NCBI GenBank assembly: GCA_022843955.1
Contig: JALHMQ010000009.1
Span: forward strand, 106,928 to 170,927
DNA length: 64,000 nucleotides
Direction: 5' to 3'
Source of the DNA: Burkholderiaceae bacterium
GTDB lineage: Bacteria > Pseudomonadota > Gammaproteobacteria > Burkholderiales > Burkholderiaceae_F
Position 1 is the first letter of the stretch. Each line of letters starts with the position of its first letter. The translations under genes and the position numbers were made by a program. Below are positions 54,354 to 63,523 of the stretch, piece by piece. The notes under the pieces are model-generated. The model saw only the letters and a list, made by a program, of their open reading frames with translations. It was not told the origin of the DNA and did not search any database.

Positions 54354-55339
54354 CAGTGCATCACCTTGGAAGATGCGGCAATCGCCATCACCGCCATGCG
54401 CACGGCGATGCCGAAGGTCACCTGCGGCAGGATCACGCTTTGCGTGCCGTCGGCCACACGCGAGTCGATTTCCACGCCGCGGTTGATCGGGCCCGGATGC
54501 ATGACGATCGCATCCGGCTTGGCCAGCGCCAGCTTCTCGGGCGTGAGCCCGTAGTTTCTGAAGTACTCCTGCGCCGAAGGCAGCAGCGCGCCCTGCATGC
54601 GCTCGTTCTGCAGCCGCAGCATGATGATGACGTCGGCGTCCTTGATGCCCTCTTCCAGCCGTGTGCACACGCGTACGCCCATCTGCTCCATGCCGGTCGG
54701 CAGCAGCGTGAGCGGTGCCACCGCACGCACCTCGGGCACGCCGAGCGTGGTCAGGGCGTGGATGTCGGAGCGCGCCACGCGCGAGTGCAGGATGTCGCCG
54801 ACGATGGCGACCGTGAGGTTGGTGAAATCGCGCTTGTAATGGCGGATCGTCACCATGTCGAGCAGGCCTTGCGTGGGGTGCGCATGGCGGCCATCGCCGG
54901 CGTTGATCACGTGCACATGCGGCGCCACGTGCTGGGCGATGAGATACGGCGCGCCGCTGGTGGCATGGCGCACCACGAACATGTCGGCCTGCATCGCGGT
55001 GAGGTTGTTGATCGTGTCGAGCAGGCTTTCGCCCTTCGCGGTGCTTGACCTGGTGATGTCGAGGTTGAACACGTCGGCGCTCAGGCGACGCGCAGCGATC
55101 TCGAACGTGGTGCGGGTGCGCGTGCTGTTCTCGAAGAACAGGTTGAACACGGAGCGGCCGCGCAGCAGCGGCACGCTTTTGACCTCGCGCTCGGCGACGT
55201 TGATGAAGCTGTCCGCCGTGCTGATGATCCGTTCGAGGATCGCCTTGGGCAGGCCCTCGATCGACAGCAGGTGGTGCAGCTCGCCGTTGGAATTGAGCTG
55301 GGGATTGCGGGCGAACTTGCCGGTGAATTCGCGGGCCAC
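54353..55339 (-). CDS. pyrB: Aspartate carbamoyltransferase catalytic chain
   Basis: A 328-residue ATCase. It holds [13 protein letters not shown] (carbamoyl-phosphate loop), [25 protein letters not shown], and the aspartate-binding HPGPINRG. It begins pyrimidine synthesis. It starts 2 bp after pyrR. No regulatory PyrI is seen; the downstream dead dihydroorotase is the likely partner. Confidence 0.97.
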   Translation of the reverse strand: MAREFTGKFARNPQLNSNGELHHLLSIEGLPKAILERIISTADSFINVAEREVKSVPLLRGRSVFNLFFENSTRTRTTFEIAARRLSADVFNLDITRSSTAKGESLLDTINNLTAMQADMFVVRHATSGAPYLIAQHVAPHVHVINAGDGRHAHPTQGLLDMVTIRHYKRDFTNLTVAIVGDILHSRVARSDIHALTTLGVPEVRAVAPLTLLPTGMEQMGVRVCTRLEEGIKDADVIIMLRLQNERMQGALLPSAQEYFRNYGLTPEKLALAKPDAIVMHPGPINRGVEIDSRVADGTQSVILPQVTFGIAVRMAVMAIAASSKVMH

Positions 55340-55341
55340 GA

Positions 55342-55851
55342 CTAGGCGTCCTCGGTCTTGTGCTCGAGCGTGAGATGGAAGCGCAGGTCGTCGTCTCGCG
55401 ACAGCACCACGCTGATGGTGTCAGGCACTTCGATCGTGCGGCCGGTCACCGTGGGCGCGACCGGCAGCTCGCGGCCGCCGCGATCGATCAGCACCGCCAG
55501 ATCGATGCGCGCCGGGCGCCCGTGATCAAAGATCTCGTTCATCGCGGCGCGCGTGGTGCGGCCGGTGTACAGCACGTCATCGACCAGCAGCAGGTTCTGG
55601 TCGACCACGTCGAACGGGATGTGCGAGGGCTTCACGGTGGCCGACAGGCCGCTGCTGGAAAAGTCGTCGCGGTAGAACGACACATCGAGCGAGCCCACCT
55701 CGTGCGGGATCGCCAGGTCTTCCTTCAGCCGGTGCGCGATCCACACGCCGCCTGTATGAATGCCCACCAGTCGCACGTCACGCCCGGCCACCTGCTCACG
55801 CACGCGCGACAGGAGGACGCGATAGATCGCTTCGGCATCGAGATCAAGCAT
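55342..55851 (-). CDS. pyrR: PyrR bifunctional regulator/uracil phosphoribosyltransferase
   Basis: A 169-residue PRTase-fold protein with the PRPP-binding motif [17 protein letters not shown] (about residues 92-108) and SFYRDDF. In Gram-positive bacteria PyrR binds pyr mRNA; in beta-proteobacteria the RNA target is unclear. No attenuator-like hairpin was obvious between ruvX and pyrR because the genes overlap by 8 bp. Confidence 0.93.
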   Translation of the reverse strand: MLDLDAEAIYRVLLSRVREQVAGRDVRLVGIHTGGVWIAHRLKEDLAIPHEVGSLDVSFYRDDFSSSGLSATVKPSHIPFDVVDQNLLLVDDVLYTGRTTRAAMNEIFDHGRPARIDLAVLIDRGGRELPVAPTVTGRTIEVPDTISVVLSRDDDLRFHLTLEHKTEDA

Positions 55852-56239
55852 GGGTCGCCTTGTTCGACGGATTCTCGTTGAACCATTGCTGCAGGATCAC
55901 GGCGGCCGCGTCGTCGTCGCGCCCGCCCGCCACCACGGCCGAGCTGTAGCGCTCGTCCACGCTGGCCACCGGCAGTTGATGACGGCCATGCAACTGCCGC
56001 GCAAACTTCTCGCAGCGCGCCGTCATCTCATGCGGCGCGCCGTCCGGGTGGCGGGGTATGCCCACCACGAGTTGCGTCGGTTGCCATTCGGCGATCACGG
56101 CTGCAATGCGCGGCCAGCGTGCATCGCCCTGCGCGTCGATGATCGACAGCGGCCGCGCCTCGCGCGTGATGCTGTTGCCGATCGCCACGCCGATGCGGCG
56201 CAGGCCGAAGTCGAACGCCAGCACCACGCTGTCGGTCAT
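55844..56239 (-). CDS. ruvX: Holliday junction resolvase-like RuvX (YqgF)
   Basis: A 131-residue RNase H-fold protein with VLAFDFGLRRIGVAIGN at the start, VVGIPRHPDG and VDERYSSA, the usual acidic residues of YqgF. It acts in 16S rRNA maturation and perhaps recombination. The ATG at 56239 gives normal length. It overlaps pyrR by 8 bp. Confidence 0.93.
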   Translation of the reverse strand: MTDSVVLAFDFGLRRIGVAIGNSITREARPLSIIDAQGDARWPRIAAVIAEWQPTQLVVGIPRHPDGAPHEMTARCEKFARQLHGRHQLPVASVDERYSSAVVAGGRDDDAAAVILQQWFNENPSNKATHA

Positions 56240-56306
56240 GGCTGCATCAGTTGAAGGAGAGCTGTGGAAGGTGGAGCCTGCGCCGGCAACGAAGTCCAGG
56301 CGCGGA

Positions 56307-56858
56307 TCACGCATGGCCGGCCAGCCCGGACAGCTGGGTGGACTGGATGCCGAGCAACCTGAGCGCGGCATCGAAGCGGTCCTCGGCCGGGGTGTCGAAG
56401 ATCACGCCGGCATCTGCCGCCACGGTGAGCCAGGCGTTCTGGCCGATCTCGTGTTCGAGCTGGCCCACGCCCCAGCCGGAGTAGCCGAGCGTGACCAGCA
56501 TCTGCCCCGGGCCGCGGCCTTCGGCCACGGCCTCGAGCACGTCCTTGCTGGTGGTCAGTGCGATCTCGTCGGACACGGCGAGGCTGGAGCTGTAGCTGCC
56601 GGGCGGCTTGTGCAGGACGAAGCCGCGCTCGGTCTGCACCGGACCGCCGAAGAACACCGGCTCGTCCTTCCATGGCGCAATCTCGAGCTTCAGATCGATC
56701 TTGTCGAACAGGGTGGCGAGAGTGAGGTCGGTCGGCCGGTTGATCACCAGGCCCAGCGCGCCCTTGTCGCTGTGCTCGCAGACATAGATGACCGACCCGG
56801 CAAAGTTCGGGTCTGCCATTGCAGGCATGGCGATCAGGAACTGGTGCGTGAGGTCCAT
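56307..56858 (-). CDS. algH: YqgE/AlgH family protein (UPF0301)
   Basis: A 183-residue protein with HQFLIAMPAMADPNFAGSV and VYVCEHSDKGALGLVINRP, the family signature. GGPVQTERGFVLH and GYSGWGVGQLEHE follow. AlgH affects alginate in Pseudomonas but its biochemistry is unsettled. It is divergent from phrB. Confidence 0.95.
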   Translation of the reverse strand: MDLTHQFLIAMPAMADPNFAGSVIYVCEHSDKGALGLVINRPTDLTLATLFDKIDLKLEIAPWKDEPVFFGGPVQTERGFVLHKPPGSYSSSLAVSDEIALTTSKDVLEAVAEGRGPGQMLVTLGYSGWGVGQLEHEIGQNAWLTVAADAGVIFDTPAEDRFDAALRLLGIQSTQLSGLAGHA

Positions 56859-57021
56859 CAGGGGACGGATTGTATTGGGAACGCGGGCGCCCGGCAGCGT
56901 CGCAGGGGCAGCCGGCGGTCACCCCGAGCCGGGAGCCGACCGGCCTGGCGGCGCAACCTTTGTACGATGCGCCTGCGTTGCGCCCCCGTTGGCGGCGGCG
57001 CTCGACTTGCGACATCACCTT

Positions 57022-58455
57022 GTGGATACCGCCCTTGTCTGGTTTCGCCGCGACCTGCGCCTGACCGACAACGCAGCGCTGCATCACGCGCTGAAGACGG
57101 CGCGGCGTGTCCATTGCGTCTTCATCTTCGACCGGATGATCCTGGACCCGCTGCTGGCCGACGGCGTGCACGCTGATCGCCGCGTCGAATTCATCTTGGA
57201 TGCGGTCACTGGACTGGATGCGGCGCTGCGCACTCATGGCAGCCGCTTACAGGTACGCCACGGACTGGCGGTCGACGAGATCCTGCGGTTGGCCGACGAA
57301 GTGCAGGCCGAGGCCGTCTTCGCCAACGAAGACTACGAGCCGTACGCCCGCGCGCGCGATGCCGAGGTGGCGGCCCGGCTCGGTCGCCAAGGCCGGGCGC
57401 TGCATCTGTTCAAGGACCAGGTGATCTTCGCGCGCGATGAAGTGCTCACGGGTGCCGGCAAGCCCTACTCGGTGTTCACGCCCTACAAAAACGCCTGGCT
57501 GAAGAAGCTCACGCCGTTCTACGTGAAGGCGTACGCCATCGAACCACACGCGGGCTCCCTAGCGCCGACGCAGGCCAGCGCGTTGCCGTCGCTGCAAGCG
57601 CTTGGCTTTGCGCCGAGCAACCTGCGCGAGTTGCAGATCCCCCTGGGCACTGCCGGCGCCGCCCGCCTGTTGGCGGAGTTCGAGACCCGCATCGATCAGT
57701 ACGACACGGCCCGCAACTTCCCGGCGATCAAGGGGCCGTCCTACCTGTCGGTGCACGTGCGCTTCGGCACCGTGTCGATCCGCGACCTGGCCCGCCGCGC
57801 CTGGGCGCGTGCGCAGCAAGGTTCGGCGGGGGCGGCCACCTGGCTGAGCGAACTGATCTGGCGTGACTTCTATCAGCAGGTGCTGTGGCACCACCCGCAA
57901 GTCGTCGAGCGAGCGTTCCGGCCGGAGTACGACCGCATCACCTGGGAGGCGGACGATGCACTGTTTTCCGCCTGGTGCGACGGACGCACCGGCTATCCGC
58001 TGGTCGACGCCGCCATGCTGCAATTGAACCAGACCGGCTACATGCACAACCGGCTGCGCATGGTGGTGGCGAGCTTTCTGAGCAAGGACCTGGGCATCGA
58101 CTGGCGGCGCGGCGAGCGCTACTTCGCGCGCCAGCTCAACGACTTTGACCTCGCTGCGAACAACGGCGGCTGGCAGTGGGCGGCGTCGACCGGCTGCGAC
58201 GCGCAGCCGTACTTTCGGATCTTCAACCCGGTGTCACAGAGCGAGAAGTTCGACCCGGACGGCAAGTTCATCAAGCGCTACCTGCCGCAACTGGCCGGCT
58301 TCGAGGCCAAGGAGATCCATGCCCCCTGGCTCGTGCCGCTGCTGCGCCAGCAACAGGCCGGCTGTGTGATCGGCACCGACTACCCGGCGCCGATCGTCGA
58401 CCACGCGCAGGCGCGGGAGAAGACTTTGGCGCGGTATGGCGTGGTGAAAAACTAA
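57022..58455 (+). CDS. phrB: Deoxyribodipyrimidine photolyase
   Basis: A 477-residue class I CPD photolyase. It has LVWFRRDLRLTDNAAL at the start, ATWLSELIWRDFYQQVLWHHP, and WQWAASTGCDAQPYFRIFNP in the FAD domain, and GYMHNRLRM nearby. It repairs UV dimers with FADH and light. I start at the GTG at 57022. Its last 164 bp are repeated at 63337, past the next gene. The end of the gene here (ARYGVVKN) differs from the other copy (ARYAVVKAAG). Confidence 0.95.
   Translation: MDTALVWFRRDLRLTDNAALHHALKTARRVHCVFIFDRMILDPLLADGVHADRRVEFILDAVTGLDAALRTHGSRLQVRHGLAVDEILRLADEVQAEAVFANEDYEPYARARDAEVAARLGRQGRALHLFKDQVIFARDEVLTGAGKPYSVFTPYKNAWLKKLTPFYVKAYAIEPHAGSLAPTQASALPSLQALGFAPSNLRELQIPLGTAGAARLLAEFETRIDQYDTARNFPAIKGPSYLSVHVRFGTVSIRDLARRAWARAQQGSAGAATWLSELIWRDFYQQVLWHHPQVVERAFRPEYDRITWEADDALFSAWCDGRTGYPLVDAAMLQLNQTGYMHNRLRMVVASFLSKDLGIDWRRGERYFARQLNDFDLAANNGGWQWAASTGCDAQPYFRIFNPVSQSEKFDPDGKFIKRYLPQLAGFEAKEIHAPWLVPLLRQQQAGCVIGTDYPAPIVDHAQAREKTLARYGVVKN
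58286..58449 (+). repeat. phrB 3'-end repeat, copy A
   Basis: The last 164 bp of phrB before its final codons align without gaps to 63337-63500. By hand I count about 14 mismatches (near 91% identity), clustered at a Leu-Leu/Pro-Pro pair and at the extreme end, with over 70 identical bases in the middle. Confidence 0.9.
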
Positions 58456-58847
58456 CGGTCGTGTCGCGGGCGAGGTGTTCTGGATCGCCACCGTACTTCA
58501 ACTGTCACATCGACAGTCAAGTGCAAGTACTTGTTCTACGTGCGGCCTTCTCGGCTCGGCCTCGCGCTACCTGAGCTTGTGGCGCGCTGCAGCACGAAAA
58601 TCTACATCAGCCGAATGAACGTCCTCATTTCCGCTAACGTGAAGCCGCTATACAGTCGGCACCGCTGAAGATCACGCCAGAAGCTGATCTTCCGCAATGG
58701 TGAGGACGAAGCAATGTGGCACGGCGCATCCTTATGGTCGTGTGCAAGGGGATCTAAGCGTTCGAGCGACAAGCCTGCCTTAGAGCAGCGCTCGGCATGC
58801 GCCCCCGTCCTTCGATCGGTTCGCTGTTTCGAGTTCGAGGGGACGAG
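58456..58847 (+). other. Leader region of the oxidase-peroxidase gene
   Basis: No gene is seen in these 392 bp. A 6-bp stem (ACTGTC/GACAGT, 58501-58517) follows phrB without a U-run. An 8-bp inverted repeat at 58667-58692 is described separately. GAGGGGAC before 58848 is a good ribosome site. Confidence 0.6.
58667..58692. promoter_or_regulatory. Inverted repeat, possible operator of the oxidase-peroxidase gene
   Basis: GAAGATCA and TGATCTTC (58667-58674, 58685-58692) form perfect 8-bp arms about a 10-bp spacer, 155 bp before the start codon. This is a typical dimeric-repressor site shape; no regulator gene is adjacent. Confidence 0.4.
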
Positions 58848-61800
58848 ATGGGACTCACCAAGGTTCGTGAGCTGGGCCGCAACGCCTTCTGCTTTGCCGC
58901 CCTGGTCATGCTGACCGCCTGCGGCGGCGGAGCAGACACTGATAGCGCCGACGCGCCGCCCGATCCAGCCCCCGTCCATGCAGAGCGCGACGACGGGACG
59001 GGCGAGGTGGTGCGCGCCCAATCGACGGTGACCGCACTCGACAAGACCAGCATCCCGTCCGATGCGTATGTGAAGGGGATGTTCTCGCCGGTGGTGGGCT
59101 GGCCCTTGATTGCGGCGCACGCTGCGTTGATGCCTGACGGCCGCGTCCTGACCTTCGGCACCGATGGCACCGGTAAGCAGACCGGCTACTTCATCTACGA
59201 CATCTGGGATCCAGCGCAAGGCCTCGGACTGGAGAGCCATCTGACGCTGCCCAACACAACGACCACAGACATCTTCTGCAGTTCGCAACTCGTGCTGCCG
59301 CAGGGCGGGGGCGTGTTCGTGGCTGGCGGTGACAACTGGACCGGCACCGCCACCACCAATACCGGCAACCGCAACAGCAATGTGCTCAGCTACGACAACA
59401 ACAGCATGACGCGCGGCACGGACATGAACCGCGCGCGCTGGTACTCGACGTCGACCACACTGCTCAACGGCGAGATCTACATTCAAGGCGGCACGGGCGG
59501 AACGGATCGGCCAGAGATTCGAGCGGCCAATGGAACCTTTCGCCTGCTGTCCACCGCCAACACCAGCGGCCTGGACTTCATGTACCCGCGCAACTTCATC
59601 GCCCCCGATGGTCGCGTGTTCGGCTACGACAGCGCCGGCCGCATGTTCTACGTCGATACCAGCGGCACCGGCAGCGTGACGCAGGTCGGTCAATTTCCCT
59701 CAGCGCATCGCGGCAACGACGCAAGTGCCGCGATGTTCGCGCCGGGCCGCATCCTGCAATTTGGCGGCAACTCCAATCAGGCCATCGTCATTGACATCAC
59801 CGGCGGTTCGCCGGTGATTACGCCGACGCAGTCGCTATCGTCGCAGCGTCGGCTGGTCAACGCGGCCATTCTGCCCAACGGGCATGTGATGGCCAGCGGC
59901 GGAAGTCAGGTGTGGAACCAACTCACCGGCGTCAACAACACGGTCGAAATCTGGAACCCGCAGACGGGCGCGTGGACCCAGGGAGCCACTGGGGTGCAGG
60001 CGCGCCTGTACCACTCGGTATCGCTGCTGCTGCCCGACGGCACCGTGGTGGTGGGCGGTGGCGGTGCACCCGGCCCGCAGCGCAATCTGAACGTCGAGAT
60101 CTACTACCCGCCCTATCTCTTCACGCCCGACGGGCAGCTTGCGCCGCGGCCGGTGATTGCCGCTGCGCCGACGGTCGTCGACATCGGCAGCACGTTCCAG
60201 GTAGAAATGACATCGGGCGACGCACAGCGCGTGGTGATGATCAAGGCCGGCTCGGTCACGCATAGCTGGAACATGGAGCAGCGCTTCGTCGATCTGGCGT
60301 TCAGTGTTGACGGTAACCGTCTGAGTGTGCAGACGCCCACCAAGGCCGCCGATGCGCCCCCGGGCTTCTACATGCTGTTCGTGCTGGACGCCGATGGCGT
60401 GCCATCGGTGGCGAAGATGGTGCGAGTTAACGTGGCGACGGATCCGAACCCCGCCGTCACGCCGACGCTTGCCAACCCCGGCAACCAGACCTCGGTGGTC
60501 GGCGTGACAGTCGACCTAGCGCTCGATTCCAGCGACCCCAACAACGATCCGCTGCGCTTCGCAGCCGCAGGTTTGCCGCCAGGCCTGAGCATCGACCCGG
60601 ATTCCGGCCGCATCACCGGCGTACCAAGCAGTGCAGGCACCTTTACCGTGACCGCTACGGCAAGTGACGGCATCAACAGCGCAAGCGCGCAGTTCAACTG
60701 GTCAGTCACCGACGCGCCGCCGTTGGTTGTGGTGCCACCCACCAACAACACGCCGGTGCTGTTGGGCACGTCCATCGTCTTCAACGCGGGGGCGCAGAAC
60801 GGCATCAACCCGCGCTTCCGCTGGGACTTCGGCGATGGCACGGTGACGGCCTGGTCCAACGCCCCCGAAGCCGCACATCAGTACAGCGCGCCGGGCGCGT
60901 ACCAGGTCACCGTAACCGTGATTGATGACCGCGGCATCGAGACACGCCACACGTTCCTGCAGGCGGTGCATCTGCCGCTCACCGCCGCGCGACCAGCGGT
61001 GTCGAGCTCGACAGCGGTCGAGTCGCGCAGTGACGGCGGTCGCCGGGCCTGGGTGGTCAACCCCGACAACAACTCGGTAAGCGCGTTCGATCTGCTGACG
61101 CGGACTCGCCTCGCCGAGATCAACGTCGGCACCACGCCGCGTACGCTGGCCGTGGCGCCCAACGGCCTGATCTGGGTGGCTAACAAGCGGAGCCACTCGA
61201 TCAGCGTGGTGAACTCGGGCACGCTGGCCGTGCAAAGGACAATCGGCCTGCCACGCGGGTCGCAGCCCTATGGCATCGCCATCGCGCCCGCGGGCACCGT
61301 GGCCTACGTCGCGCTGGAGGCGACTGGCCAGCTCCTGCGCTACAACACGGCGAACTTCGTGCGCACCGGCACCCTGAACGTCGGGCCGAACGTGCGGCAC
61401 ATCTCGGTGAGCGCCGACGGCACCACCGTGTACGTCTCGCGCTTCATCACGCCACCGCTGCCGGGCGAGCACAGTGCGAGCGTGCAGGCGCGCGCCGACA
61501 CCGGTGGCGAGGTTGTGTTGGTGGACGCAGCCAGCTTCACAGTGACGCAAACCATTGTGCTCGCGCATAGCGACAAAGAAGACAATGAGGTGCAGGGCAG
61601 CGGCGTGCCCAACTACGTGGGAGCGGCGGCGCTGTCGCCGGACGACACGCAGGCCTGGGTGCCGTCGAAGCAGGACAACGTGCTGCGCGGCGCCCTGCGC
61701 AGCGGCACTGGGCTCAACTTCCAGAACACCGTGCGCGCCATTAGCTCGCGTATCGATGTGGCCAACCGCCGCGAGGACCTAGCCAGCCGCATCGACCATG

Positions 61801-63323
61801 ACAACGCCAGCCTGGCAAGCGCAGCTGTGTTCGACCCACGCGGCGTGTACCTTTTCGTGGCGCTGGAGACCAGCCGCGAGGTCGCCGTGCTGGATGCGCA
61901 CCGCAAGTTCGAGCTGTTTCGCATCGACGTGGGTCGCGCGCCGCAGGGCCTGACACTGTCGCCCGATGGCGCACAGCTGTTGGTCGACAACTTCATGGAC
62001 CGCAGCGTGGGCGTGTACGACCTGCGGCCGCTGCTGAGTGAGGGTCAATCGAACAACCTGCCCTTGTTGGCCACGTTGTCCAGCGTCGGCACCGAGCGTT
62101 TGGCGGCCAACGTATTGCGCGGCAAGCAGTTGTTCTACGACGCGCGCGACCCGCGGCTGGCGCTGGACCGCTATATGAGCTGCGCCAGTTGCCACAACGA
62201 CGGCGGGCATGACGGCCGCGTTTGGGACCTCACCGGCTTCGGCGAGGGGCTGCGCAACACCACCAGCCTGCGCGGCCGCGCAGGCACAGGCGCACTCGGT
62301 TCGCATGGGGGCCTGCACTGGACCAACAATTTCGACGAGGTGCAAGATTTCGAGGGCCAGATCCGCGTGCTCGCTGGCGGAAGCGGGCTGATGGCCGACG
62401 CAGACTTCTTCGCAGGCACGCGCGCCCTTTCTCTCGGCGACCGCAAGGCTGGCCTGTCGCCGGACCTGGATGCGCTGGCCGCCTACGTCGGCTCCCTTAA
62501 CAGCTTCGACATCTCGCCTTTCCGCCCGAGCGGCAGCACCGTCTCGGTCGACGCCGCCGCCGGGCGCGAGGTGTTCCGCACGCAGGGCTGCGGCACTTGC
62601 CATGCTGGCACCAAGTTCAGCGGCAGCGGCGACGCGACGTTGGTGGATATCGGCACCATCAAGCCCGCCAGCGGCAGCCGGCTGTACGAGCCACTCACCG
62701 GATTCGACGTGCCCACCCTGCGCGACGTTTGGGCCACAGCGCCGTACCTGCACGACGGCTCGGCCGCGACGCTGGCCGACGCCGTACGCGCGCATCAGGG
62801 CGTCAGCCTCACCGAAGACCAGATGCGGCAGGTCACTGCCTACCTGCGCGAGTTGGGCCGTGAGGAAGGGGCGGCGCCAATCCTCGTCGGTGCCGGCACC
62901 GGCCTAGTGGGCAGCTACTTCAACAACATGACACTCAGCGGCAGCCCGGCGCTGGTGCGCCAGGAGATGGTGGACTTCGACTGGCGCTCGAACGCGCCGG
63001 GACCCGGTGTCAACGCCAACCAGTTCTCGGGTCGCTGGGCCGGCGCCTTTGTAGCGCCGGTCACCGGCACGTACCAGCTGCAGACGGTCGGGGACGACGG
63101 CATCCGCCTGTACGTGGACGATGCGCTGCTCATCAACCGCTGGGTCAACCGCAGCGCGACCACCGACACCACGGCCGGCATCAATCTCGCGGCGGGACAA
63201 CGGGTGCGCATCAGGCTCGAGTACTACGACAACACTGGTCAGGCAGTGGTACGGCTGCGTTGGCTCACGCCAGGTACGACAAGCTACGTGCCAATCCCGC
63301 TGCAGCGCTTGTATCCAGAGTAA
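58848..63323 (+). CDS. Lipoprotein fusing copper-radical oxidase and di-heme peroxidase domains
   Basis: A 1491-residue predicted lipoprotein (signal then LTAC, Cys25). Residues about 60-540 form a galactose/glyoxal-oxidase-like propeller: Cys144 (IFCSSQ) and Tyr199 (ARWYSTS) could make the Tyr-Cys cofactor, Tyr388-His389 (RLYHSVSLLLPDG) and His472 (VTHSWN) the remaining copper ligands. Then come a Put_Ig-like domain (about 544-621), a PKD domain (about 630-705; WDFGDG), a YVTN propeller (about 728-1061), a cytochrome c peroxidase/MauG-like domain with CASCH at 1112 and CGTCH at 1248 plus PYLHDGSAATL, and a C-terminal PA14 domain (about 1350-1487). It may make H2O2 in one domain and use it in another. 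Start at the ATG at 58848 after GAGGGGAC. Function inferred. Confidence 0.85.
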   Translation: MGLTKVRELGRNAFCFAALVMLTACGGGADTDSADAPPDPAPVHAERDDGTGEVVRAQSTVTALDKTSIPSDAYVKGMFSPVVGWPLIAAHAALMPDGRVLTFGTDGTGKQTGYFIYDIWDPAQGLGLESHLTLPNTTTTDIFCSSQLVLPQGGGVFVAGGDNWTGTATTNTGNRNSNVLSYDNNSMTRGTDMNRARWYSTSTTLLNGEIYIQGGTGGTDRPEIRAANGTFRLLSTANTSGLDFMYPRNFIAPDGRVFGYDSAGRMFYVDTSGTGSVTQVGQFPSAHRGNDASAAMFAPGRILQFGGNSNQAIVIDITGGSPVITPTQSLSSQRRLVNAAILPNGHVMASGGSQVWNQLTGVNNTVEIWNPQTGAWTQGATGVQARLYHSVSLLLPDGTVVVGGGGAPGPQRNLNVEIYYPPYLFTPDGQLAPRPVIAAAPTVVDIGSTFQVEMTSGDAQRVVMIKAGSVTHSWNMEQRFVDLAFSVDGNRLSVQTPTKAADAPPGFYMLFVLDADGVPSVAKMVRVNVATDPNPAVTPTLANPGNQTSVVGVTVDLALDSSDPNNDPLRFAAAGLPPGLSIDPDSGRITGVPSSAGTFTVTATASDGINSASAQFNWSVTDAPPLVVVPPTNNTPVLLGTSIVFNAGAQNGINPRFRWDFGDGTVTAWSNAPEAAHQYSAPGAYQVTVTVIDDRGIETRHTFLQAVHLPLTAARPAVSSSTAVESRSDGGRRAWVVNPDNNSVSAFDLLTRTRLAEINVGTTPRTLAVAPNGLIWVANKRSHSISVVNSGTLAVQRTIGLPRGSQPYGIAIAPAGTVAYVALEATGQLLRYNTANFVRTGTLNVGPNVRHISVSADGTTVYVSRFITPPLPGEHSASVQARADTGGEVVLVDAASFTVTQTIVLAHSDKEDNEVQGSGVPNYVGAAALSPDDTQAWVPSKQDNVLRGALRSGTGLNFQNTVRAISSRIDVANRREDLASRIDHDNASLASAAVFDPRGVYLFVALETSREVAVLDAHRKFELFRIDVGRAPQGLTLSPDGAQLLVDNFMDRSVGVYDLRPLLSEGQSNNLPLLATLSSVGTERLAANVLRGKQLFYDARDPRLALDRYMSCASCHNDGGHDGRVWDLTGFGEGLRNTTSLRGRAGTGALGSHGGLHWTNNFDEVQDFEGQIRVLAGGSGLMADADFFAGTRALSLGDRKAGLSPDLDALAAYVGSLNSFDISPFRPSGSTVSVDAAAGREVFRTQGCGTCHAGTKFSGSGDATLVDIGTIKPASGSRLYEPLTGFDVPTLRDVWATAPYLHDGSAATLADAVRAHQGVSLTEDQMRQVTAYLRELGREEGAAPILVGAGTGLVGSYFNNMTLSGSPALVRQEMVDFDWRSNAPGPGVNANQFSGRWAGAFVAPVTGTYQLQTVGDDGIRLYVDDALLINRWVNRSATTDTTAGINLAAGQRVRIRLEYYDNTGQAVVRLRWLTPGTTSYVPIPLQRLYPE

Positions 63324-63328
63324 CGGTC
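63321..63328 (+). repeat. 8-bp direct repeat flanking the inserted block
   Basis: TAACGGTC here, containing the stop of the large gene, repeats TAACGGTC at 58453-58460, containing the stop of phrB. Both sit at the edges of the block lying between the two phrB ends. It may be a recombination trace or chance. Confidence 0.4.
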
Positions 63329-63336
63329 TTCACAAA

Positions 63337-63512
63337 CGCAACTGGCCGGCTTCGATGCCAAGGAGATCCATGCCCCCTGGCTCGTGCCACCACCGCGCCA
63401 GCAACAGGCCGGCTGTGTGATCGGCACCGACTACCCGGCGCCGATCGTCGACCACGCGCAGGCGCGGGAAAAGACGCTGGCGCGCTACGCGGTGGTCAAG
63501 GCGGCAGGCTAG
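63337..63512 (+). pseudogene. phrB 3'-end fragment, copy B
   Basis: An open frame from 63339 reads QLAGFDAKEIHAPWLVP, then QQQAGCVIGTDYPAP, to ARYAVVKAAG and TAG at 63510-63512. It equals the last 57 codons of a photolyase, with no start and no upstream domains. Its natural place beside the convergent M48 gene suggests it is the original end of the resident phrB. Confidence 0.88.
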
Positions 63513-63523
63513 CGGCGGGCGGA

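Noticed and set aside
58501..58517. Hairpin ACTGTC/GACAGT as a phrB terminator
   Set aside because: Only 6 bp, with no following T-run.
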